NCBI GenBank assembly: GCA_041666985.1
Contig: JBAYFV010000090.1
Span: forward strand, 1-11,678
Direction: 5' to 3'
Length of the DNA: 11,678 nucleotides
From: GWF2-50-93 sp041666985
GTDB taxonomy: Bacteria > Verrucomicrobiota > Lentisphaeria > Victivallales > GWF2-50-93
Below are positions 6,259 to 11,678 of this stretch, piece after piece. The first letter of the stretch is position 1. The number at the start of each line of letters is the position of its first letter. Both the position numbers and the translations under genes were made by a program. The notes beneath the pieces are model-generated. The model made no database searches. It had not been told where the DNA came from and was given only the letters and a program-made list of their open reading frames with translations.

Positions 6259-8131
6259 TGACCTCCCGCAAGTGCAGAAGCAGGATTCTCCTGACTTCGC
6301 CAATCGTGTAGGAATTGCCTACGCATGAATGTGAGGCATGGACAAGACATTCGGAAACGGCGCCGTTGATATGCGAACTTCCATATGCGACAACACCGTC
6401 GCTGCTTCCCGGCCCCTGTGTCGCGTTGCGTATCCCGATTATCGAGTGAAAGGGAACTTCACCGCTTATGGGCAGCTTGTTTTCCGCCATGAGGAAAGTA
6501 TTATCCGGAGAAAGCTGCCTGATGCTTGACGGAATCACATCCGTGTATTCTGACGGAGGCAATTTTATGATTGTCTTGTGTGTGTAAATGAACTGTGTCG
6601 TATCGTCAATGAAAAGTGAAGGTATGGTTATAAGCTTCATTCCAAGACGCCCCAGCCAGGAAACCGCCATTTCGCTGCCTTGGTGCGGAGTTGCGATAAA
6701 AACAGTCCTGCGTATGTACGGCAAAGGTTCGAAGAAAAGTTTTTCCCTGGCGAATTCCCTGTCCTTTTCTGTGAAATCCTGAACCTCGTCGACAGGCACA
6801 TTGATATAAGCGTTCCAGAGATCGTCTCCGCTTTTCTGTATGAGCATCTTGGTGATTATCCCGCCCATGCTGTGGCCGACAACCACCATGTTGTTGAAAT
6901 TGAAGTTTTTGTTTTCGGGATCAAACCTCTTATGAATCCCGGCAAGTTTTTTCCTCACCATTGAGCTTGTATCGGATATCGGAAGTCCCGTAGGATAGAA
7001 TGAGAACCAGAACTGGTAATTTTTCCGGATCTCGGGAACGCCGATGAGATCATTGTACATTTCCAGGAATGTCGCGGGAGTCGCATAAAGGCCGTGCGTC
7101 AGCAGAACGGGAATCTTGTCGGGATCGAAAGGTTCAAGCAGGAATATCCCCATCGCCTTAAGCACTTTTCCCGGATTGAGGAAAGACTGGAGTTCGAATC
7201 TTGAAGGGTCAATATCGGAAAGCATGACAGTAATCGCCGCCGTATAATCGGCGTCAAGGGGAAACGGCTTCCCCGCAATCATGATGTTTTCAGCTGCCAG
7301 GGGATTGTAAAAGCGGAGGGTCGCCACCCTGTCCCCCGGATTTTTCGATTCTTCCGGCTGGTCAAATTCGACTATGGCCGTAACCGGGAGCGAGAGTTTT
7401 CTGGGATACAGGATTTCACGGTCCGGGGAATCCGGAGGATTTTTATGAATGCCTATGAATGAGGCGCCAAGCCCGTTGGAACGGTAATAGTTGACGAATC
7501 CCGATGTTTCCGTCCTGTATGAAGATATGAACTCATCAAAGAAATCCGGATTCCACAGGTCTTTCCCTTCCATCTGCACGTTTAAGGAGTAGCGGGAATT
7601 GCAGATTTCAAATTCAAAAGTCCTGGTCCATGGCTGGCTGTTCGCCTTCCAGAGCTCAATCCCCCTTGCAACAGTGATATTGTATATTGCGATGACGAAA
7701 TTCGAATCGTGAGAATATCCTGTTTCTTTTTCCGACAGTCTTCCGGCAATGAAATCGTATGCGCGGGAGGCCGCCATCAGATAGAAGGCTGCGGCTTTCC
7801 TTGGATCTTTCCTTTCCAGTTTTCTCCCGTGGACATATGAAAGCTCGCATATCATCAGAACCGTCCCGGTGTCTTTCCCCTTGTTCCAAATCCCCGCAAG
7901 CCTGCCTATGACCGCTTCCGGATCGGCGGCGTACTCTTCGTCCAGATGGAGCAGGCGCAGCCCCTGTATTGTCGCGGGACTGAGCCGGTCTGAATTCAAA
8001 ATATTAAGCGAGGCTTTTTTATAGGTGTACCCGGCCTCCACCTCCCTGTACGAATACTGGTTTGCGCATCCGGACAGGAAGATTATCAAATACAAGGCTG
8101 GGAAAAGGAAGATGCTTCCGGGATAATTCAT
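6242..8131 (-). CDS. Lipoprotein alpha/beta hydrolase
   Basis: 629 residues. The N-terminus is a lipoprotein signal: hydrophobic stretch to LIIFLSGC, with Cys22 as the lipidation site. Residues ~35-330 form a region I do not recognise, helical at first and strand-rich later. The C-terminal ~300 residues are an alpha/beta hydrolase: oxyanion-side segment PVLLTHGLYATP (His346-Gly347), nucleophile elbow VVVGHSMGG (Ser421), ATPHQGS (~480-486), likely acid Asp578 in SSDGVV and likely base His601 in HASHS. Related proteins are called PGAP1/LCAT-like lipases or esterases; the substrate is unknown. The n-region of the signal peptide has no Lys or Arg, which is uncommon, and no upstream start repairs this because a TGA lies in frame. 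The ATG overlaps the GH20 stop codon in an ATGA arrangement, so translation is probably coupled. Expected on the cell envelope. Confidence 0.9.
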   Translation of the reverse strand: MNYPGSIFLFPALYLIIFLSGCANQYSYREVEAGYTYKKASLNILNSDRLSPATIQGLRLLHLDEEYAADPEAVIGRLAGIWNKGKDTGTVLMICELSYVHGRKLERKDPRKAAAFYLMAASRAYDFIAGRLSEKETGYSHDSNFVIAIYNITVARGIELWKANSQPWTRTFEFEICNSRYSLNVQMEGKDLWNPDFFDEFISSYRTETSGFVNYYRSNGLGASFIGIHKNPPDSPDREILYPRKLSLPVTAIVEFDQPEESKNPGDRVATLRFYNPLAAENIMIAGKPFPLDADYTAAITVMLSDIDPSRFELQSFLNPGKVLKAMGIFLLEPFDPDKIPVLLTHGLYATPATFLEMYNDLIGVPEIRKNYQFWFSFYPTGLPISDTSSMVRKKLAGIHKRFDPENKNFNFNNMVVVGHSMGGIITKMLIQKSGDDLWNAYINVPVDEVQDFTEKDREFAREKLFFEPLPYIRRTVFIATPHQGSEMAVSWLGRLGMKLITIPSLFIDDTTQFIYTHKTIIKLPPSEYTDVIPSSIRQLSPDNTFLMAENKLPISGEVPFHSIIGIRNATQGPGSSDGVVAYGSSHINGAVSECLVHASHSCVGNSYTIGEVRRILLLHLREVNGKRL

Positions 8132-9960
8132 CTTTCCAGATGTCCCATGAGATTCCGAAGCCTCCCGGAGCTTTCATTCAACCCGCCAATCCTGTTCCGG
8201 GCAAGCCAGAGCTCCTCATGCATGCCTATCATTTTCAGGAGGGCTTTCCTCATCTGTGTTTTTTCGACTTTCCCTCCAAGTCCGGAAATGGCCTTGTTGA
8301 CACCGAACTCCGCCATCCTTATGGCGTTCAGAAGTTCTTCCTTCACCAGTTGTCCGCCGGAAGATGTGGAATGCGCCGGAGAGAGCATCTCCTTCAGTTC
8401 ATGGAACGAACGCAGGCAGCTTTCCATATCTTTGACATTCAGTTTCTCAATGATTTTCTTGTCGGACATGTCCCAGAAAAGCAGATGGTTGAATATTGTC
8501 GAGTTGGCGGGAAGAGCTCCTGTTTTCTCATGTACTTTCCCAAGCCCGAAAAGGACTTTTCCAAGAATGGAAGAGCTGTCCTTGAAAACAAATCTGCTCA
8601 CGGCCTCGGGAATATTGATGTCAATTGAACCCTTCAACGACCAAGAATATGCCGCCCCGGCCAGCAGGCCCGTGTAACTGATCGGAAGGTACTGGTGATG
8701 CCCTCCGTCGCCCCAGTCGGTGTTCAGATACCCCGCCGCCCCGTTCCTCTTTCCGTTTGCCGCAGCGCTTATGAGATTTTTGATGCAGTTGTCAGTCCGT
8801 CCAGTAAGGGTATTCCAGCTGGAAGTTCCGGGACATACATAGAACGGAACACCGTATTTCGCGAAAACCTTCGTCTCCTTTTCAAACGGATGGTCATGGT
8901 CATATCCCCAGTTGAGGGCGATTATGTCCCTGGGCAGTTCGTCCACATATTTGGGTTCATGGAGAATTATGTCGGCCCAGAACATCATCTTCTTTTTGTT
9001 TTTCCTGACAAGCTTGTGGATTTCAAGGAGATGGTCGAGATAGACCTTCGTCTTTCCTTTCTTTTCGCACATGTTTTTGCTCCAACCCTGTCCGAGCTCC
9101 CAGGTTTCGTCGCATCCGACATTGAATGATCCGCTTCGGAAATTCGGGAGGAATTCTTCAAAGAGGGAATCTATCAGCTCAAGGCTTTTGGCATCAGGTT
9201 TCAGGGTTGAACCGTTTGATATCTTTACCCCATGCGCATCAAATCCGTCCGGGCATTCTGCAAAATGTTTGTATTCGGGATGCCTGAGCCAGCGTTCGAA
9301 ATGTCCGAATGAATTCAGATTCGGCACAAGTTCGATGAAGCGGTCGGCGCAGTAGGAGTCCAGCTCGATTATCTCCTGAGCCGTCACGGGCGAGGAATCG
9401 CGCCAGACAATTTCATGCGCTGAGAATGCGAATGTGTGTTCGGTATAAAGTTCGAGATGGTTGATTTTCAGCGATGCGAGGAGATCCGCAAGGTCAAACA
9501 ATGTCCTCATTGACGGAACCTTGCAGCGGCTGATGTCAATCATCGCTCCGCGCACCTTGAAGTCCGGCCAGTCCTCTATTTCAATATCCGGGAGCTGGGT
9601 TCCGAACTGGTCAACGAGCTGAGATACGGTCTGGAGTCCGTAAAACAGTCCGGCCTCGCCGGCAGAGGAGATTTTTATTCCTTTGCCTGTGATTGCAATT
9701 GCGAATCTCTGCGGATCGTCCTTCTTTCCGCTTTCGATCAGGGCTTCAACCAGGATATTGCCTTTTGCGGGAGTTGCCGCGGTCACCTCAAGCCCTTCAG
9801 AAAACGATTTGCTGTTTTTCCCGGCAAAACTTATGAAATGATTTTTCAACGAAGTGGAAAACCCAGGCTGGATTTTTATCCATTTGAATCCGCTCAGGTT
9901 CGCGATTCTCCCGCTTTTCCTTATTTTCTGGGGCATCGGGCACAGAGATATTTCTTTCAT
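8128..9960 (-). CDS. Glycoside hydrolase family 20 (beta-N-acetylhexosaminidase)
   Basis: GH20 enzymes remove terminal beta-linked N-acetylglucosamine or N-acetylgalactosamine using the substrate acetamido group. From the start used (610 residues): an N-terminal GH20b-like domain (~5-125); a TIM barrel (~130-445) opening with DWPDFKVRGAMIDISR; the catalytic Asp284-Glu285 pair in FNVGCDETWELG; and substrate-site segments LNWGYD, GTSSWNTLTGR and NTDWGDGGH. A helical C-terminal part (~450-610) follows. The base before the catalytic pair reads GCDE rather than the common GGDE. There is no signal peptide, so it likely acts in the cytoplasm on imported sugars. GGGAGG directly abuts the ATG at 9966 but lies 6 bases before the ATG at 9960, so 9960 is the likely start. 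First gene of the unit with the lipoprotein hydrolase and exonuclease, divergent from the GntR-type regulator. Confidence 0.92.
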   Translation of the reverse strand: MKEISLCPMPQKIRKSGRIANLSGFKWIKIQPGFSTSLKNHFISFAGKNSKSFSEGLEVTAATPAKGNILVEALIESGKKDDPQRFAIAITGKGIKISSAGEAGLFYGLQTVSQLVDQFGTQLPDIEIEDWPDFKVRGAMIDISRCKVPSMRTLFDLADLLASLKINHLELYTEHTFAFSAHEIVWRDSSPVTAQEIIELDSYCADRFIELVPNLNSFGHFERWLRHPEYKHFAECPDGFDAHGVKISNGSTLKPDAKSLELIDSLFEEFLPNFRSGSFNVGCDETWELGQGWSKNMCEKKGKTKVYLDHLLEIHKLVRKNKKKMMFWADIILHEPKYVDELPRDIIALNWGYDHDHPFEKETKVFAKYGVPFYVCPGTSSWNTLTGRTDNCIKNLISAAANGKRNGAAGYLNTDWGDGGHHQYLPISYTGLLAGAAYSWSLKGSIDINIPEAVSRFVFKDSSSILGKVLFGLGKVHEKTGALPANSTIFNHLLFWDMSDKKIIEKLNVKDMESCLRSFHELKEMLSPAHSTSSGGQLVKEELLNAIRMAEFGVNKAISGLGGKVEKTQMRKALLKMIGMHEELWLARNRIGGLNESSGRLRNLMGHLER

Positions 9961-9966
9961 ACGCAT

Positions 9967-9972
9967 CCTCCC
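9967..9972 (-). promoter_or_regulatory. Ribosome binding site that decides the GH20 start
   Basis: GGGAGG on the minus strand touches the ATG at 9966 with no spacer but stands 6 bases before the ATG at 9960. Only the second spacing is normal, so translation should begin at 9960. Confidence 0.75.
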
Positions 9973-9988
9973 ATTATTTTATTAAGGC

Positions 9989-10077
9989 GGGAATATACTG
10001 TTTTTTGTGCAACCTGGCAACAGTAAATTTCACTTCCGCCGCGCCGGCTTAAAGCAATGGGAATACTTGTTTTTTTT
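9989..10077. promoter_or_regulatory. Two copies of a GGGAATA-(N)-TTTTTT word in the divergent promoter region
   Basis: GGGAATATACTGTTTTTT (9989-10006) and GGGAATACTTGTTTTTTTT (10059-10077) stand in the same orientation 70 bp apart. The first covers the -10 box of the GH20 promoter; the second ends about 10 bp before the -35 box of the regulator promoter. They could be operators for the adjacent regulator. Neither copy is a clear palindrome, so this is tentative. Confidence 0.35.
9992..10020 (-). promoter_or_regulatory. Sigma70-type promoter of the GH20 unit
   Basis: On the minus strand TTGCCA (10015-10020, 5/6 to consensus) and TATATT (9992-9997, 5/6) are separated by 17 bp. The predicted start point is near 9985, leaving a ~25-base leader that contains the GGGAGG ribosome binding site. 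The -10 box lies inside one copy of the repeated GGGAATA...TTTTTT word, so a repressor bound there would block it. Confidence 0.7.
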
Positions 10078-10087
10078 ATAAAAAGCC

Positions 10088-10115
10088 TTGACTTTCTTTA
10101 ATGTAGGCATATAAT
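10088..10115 (+). promoter_or_regulatory. Sigma70-type promoter of the regulator gene, predicting a leaderless mRNA
   Basis: TTGACT (10088-10093) and a perfect TATAAT (10110-10115) are separated by 16 bp. Counting 7 bases past the -10 box puts the start point on 10122, the A of the regulator's ATG. No Shine-Dalgarno sequence exists between the promoter and the ATG, which agrees with leaderless translation. Confidence 0.75.
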
Positions 10116-10121
10116 TCACTC

Positions 10122-11348
10122 ATGAAACATAGTGCTATAATAAATGCGCTTGACCCTAAAGTTCAGACTGCGGAACCAGTTCATATTCAAATTGAGAAAT
10201 ATCTGCGGCATCAAATTGAAAAGGGGATATTGTCATGTGGGCAACGCCTGCCATCTACAAGAGAACTGTCAGCGAGATGGAATGTCCATGACCGCGCCAT
10301 CCAGAAGGCGATGAAACGTCTGACCGCCGAGGGGATTCTCGAACGCTCCCCGCGCCGTGGGACTTTCATTCGCGCAAAAGGGGAAAGGCCGAACATCGGC
10401 ATACTGGTCGGTCCCAGTCTTCTCAATGAGGAGAGCCGTTTTTACCGCGCCATTGTGGAATTTTTACGTGAGGAAATATTTTCAAGGGGAATGGATGTCA
10501 GAATCTATGATTGCCTGGCGTTCAAGAAGACAGAGCAGACGTCCGCCATCATAAACGAATTCATGAGGGATACGCGCAGCCGTCTTTTTAAAGGCTTGAT
10601 TTCGATTAGCGCCCCCTTGGACGTTTTCAGGAAGTCTATTTTAACGACACCATTGCCCATTGCGTATTTTCCCGGCGTACGGGCGGCGGCAGCCATAGAC
10701 AATTCAAGTTTTATGCGTTGCGCAATTGGCTGCATTATTGAGCGACGTTGCCGTCGCATAGCCTATATCCGGACCGGGAAGCCGACCCCTCACATGCGGG
10801 ATATTGATGAATTTTTACAGTTTGGGATATCCACGGGGCTTCAGGTGGGAAAAGATCATATCCACCAAATCATACCGCCGATAAATGGCGTTATGAATTA
10901 TGAATCAACAGGGTACACCGAAACGGTAAAACTGATGAGACGGTGGGATACTCGGAAATCATGGCCGGATGCGCTTATAGTTTCGGATGACGTTTTGATG
11001 AAGGGAGTTGCACTTGCCCTGTACGAGCGCAAGATCAGGGTTCCCGAACAACTGTTGGTTATCATAGAGGCCAACGAAGGAGTTAATTACCCTTATCTTG
11101 TTCCCGTTGTGCGCATAGAAGTCTCACCCCGGGAAATCTCACAGGCGTTGACTAAAATTCTCTGGGAGATGATTCTTGGTTCGAAACCGCCGTCTTCACC
11201 TGTCGTGATTGACTATAAAATGAATGCGGAAACGCTCAAAAACATCCAAGGAGTTGGGGCAGGACTTTACAATGGAAACTATATTGCAAGTCCAAGTGGA
11301 GTCATGGAAAATAAGCCGGAAATTCGTGCAATGAGCGGGATGCAATAA
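10122..11348 (+). CDS. GntR-family regulator with LacI/periplasmic-binding-like sensor domain
   Basis: 408 residues with an AraR-like build. Residues ~19-85 are a GntR winged helix: VHIQIEKYLRHQIEKGIL, then LPSTRELSARWNVHDRAIQKAMKRL (recognition helix), then the wing GILERSPRRGTFIRA. Residues ~90-365 resemble the LacI/periplasmic-binding fold, beginning PNIGILVGP and including the typical WPDALIVSDDVLMKGVALAL segment (~281-300). Such proteins usually bind a sugar and release DNA. The last ~40 residues do not match the fold. The ATG at 10122 sits exactly at the predicted transcription start with no ribosome binding site; no later in-frame start would keep the DNA-binding domain. It is divergent from the GH20 unit and 54 bp upstream of a prepilin-type gene without a visible terminator between them, so it probably controls both sides. 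The ligand is unknown; an amino sugar would fit GH20. Confidence 0.92.
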   Translation: MKHSAIINALDPKVQTAEPVHIQIEKYLRHQIEKGILSCGQRLPSTRELSARWNVHDRAIQKAMKRLTAEGILERSPRRGTFIRAKGERPNIGILVGPSLLNEESRFYRAIVEFLREEIFSRGMDVRIYDCLAFKKTEQTSAIINEFMRDTRSRLFKGLISISAPLDVFRKSILTTPLPIAYFPGVRAAAAIDNSSFMRCAIGCIIERRCRRIAYIRTGKPTPHMRDIDEFLQFGISTGLQVGKDHIHQIIPPINGVMNYESTGYTETVKLMRRWDTRKSWPDALIVSDDVLMKGVALALYERKIRVPEQLLVIIEANEGVNYPYLVPVVRIEVSPREISQALTKILWEMILGSKPPSSPVVIDYKMNAETLKNIQGVGAGLYNGNYIASPSGVMENKPEIRAMSGMQ

Positions 11349-11402
11349 AGCAAAACTGACTGAAATGGGAAAATAAATTCTTTTACGAAAAGGGGTTGTT
11401 AT

Positions 11403-11678
11403 ATGCGCCAGCACTTATCTGAGCCGGAACGAATGGAGGGGGACGAAATTCATCGGGAAAGCCGACTATGGGAAATCCGTACGTCCGGTTTGGTTTACGA
11501 AGAGAGTCATAAAAACTGTAACCTATTGCGGCGCAACAGGTTCACTTTAATTGAGCTCCTCGTGGTGATTGCGATAATTGCGATTCTCGCGGCGATGCTG
11601 CTTCCGGCCCTGAAGAATGCCAGGGACATGGCAAAACAGATCGGTTGCCTGAGCAATCTCAAGCAGGTGGGACTTGGA
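11403..11678 (+). CDS. Prepilin-type N-terminal cleavage/methylation protein, N-terminal part (3' truncated by window edge)
   Basis: The frame begins at ATG 11403 with AGGGG 7 bases upstream and runs open to the right edge (92 residues visible). After a 46-residue leader comes the type IV prepilin/pseudopilin signature FTLIELLVVIAIIAILAAM (from Phe47), followed by LLPALKNARDMAKQIGCLSNLKQVGLG, the start seen in the abundant pseudopilin-like proteins of Lentisphaerota and Planctomycetota. Two points are unusual: the leader is long and hydrophilic, and the residue before Phe is Arg instead of the glycine that prepilin peptidase normally needs. The hydrophobic helix would anchor the protein in the inner membrane or in a pseudopilus. 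Such proteins commonly end in a beta-rich C-terminal domain, not visible here. It is likely co-transcribed with the regulator 54 bp upstream. An ATG at 11433 would also be in frame but has a less suitable site. Confidence 0.88.
   Translation, partial: MRQHLSEPERMEGDEIHRESRLWEIRTSGLVYEESHKNCNLLRRNRFTLIELLVVIAIIAILAAMLLPALKNARDMAKQIGCLSNLKQVGLG

Noticed and set aside
6241..6303. TTG start at 6303 for the exonuclease
   Set aside because: It would overlap the hydrolase gene by 62 bp, has no supporting site, and adds residues not expected before the Exo I motif; ATG 6258 with GGGAGG is better.
8062..9355. Several plus-strand frames of 90-190 residues opposite GH20
   Set aside because: Shadows of the GH20 gene, whose reading frame contains clear catalytic motifs; none has a ribosome binding site or recognisable domain.

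Overview
The window reads like a chromosomal segment of a bacterium of the PVC group, most likely Lentisphaerota (Victivallis-like). The main reasons are a prepilin-type protein with the FTLIELLVVIAI-type signature directly behind a GntR/LacI-type regulator, a stand-alone family B DNA polymerase, a GH20 hexosaminidase, and intergenic hairpin repeats. The taxonomic call is inference from style; no rRNA gene or marker search was available.

Layout. (1) Positions 2-1081 (+) hold the 3' part of a large secreted protein that runs off the left edge, with the end of a pre-peptidase C-terminal (PPC) domain and a carboxypeptidase-regulatory-like domain. (2) Positions 1108-5184 (-) hold a likely transcription unit read right to left: a secreted protein of unknown function, queD, queE, then a family B DNA polymerase with all exonuclease and polymerase motifs. 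QueD and QueE are consecutive steps towards preQ0 (queuosine precursor). A small hairpin repeat sits between queE and the polymerase. (3) Positions 5185-5688 carry no gene but are dense in repeats: two composite inverted elements, each made of two diverged hairpin units with compensating base changes, an A/T-rich array of AATTCCA-like words, and a 12-bp perfect hairpin just behind the next gene. (4) Positions 5689-9960 (-) hold a tight three-gene unit read right to left: cytoplasmic GH20 beta-N-acetylhexosaminidase, a lipoprotein alpha/beta hydrolase (4-bp ATGA overlap), and a DEDDh 3'-5' exonuclease (17-bp overlap with the start chosen here). (5) Positions 9961-10121 are a divergent promoter region. 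One good sigma70-type promoter faces the GH20 unit and another faces the regulator, and a GGGAATA...TTTTTT word occurs twice. (6) Positions 10122 to the right edge (+) hold the GntR-type regulator with a LacI-like sensor domain, then a prepilin-type protein cut by the window edge.

How it fits together. The regulator is placed to control both itself plus the pilin-like gene and the divergent GH20 unit, suggesting a small sugar-responsive locus for amino-sugar-containing glycans. The predicted start point of the regulator mRNA falls on the A of its ATG, so it may be translated from a leaderless message. The most unusual non-coding content is the cluster of REP/BIME-like elements, which look like members of dispersed repeat families. 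No clear new defence or mobile system is visible.
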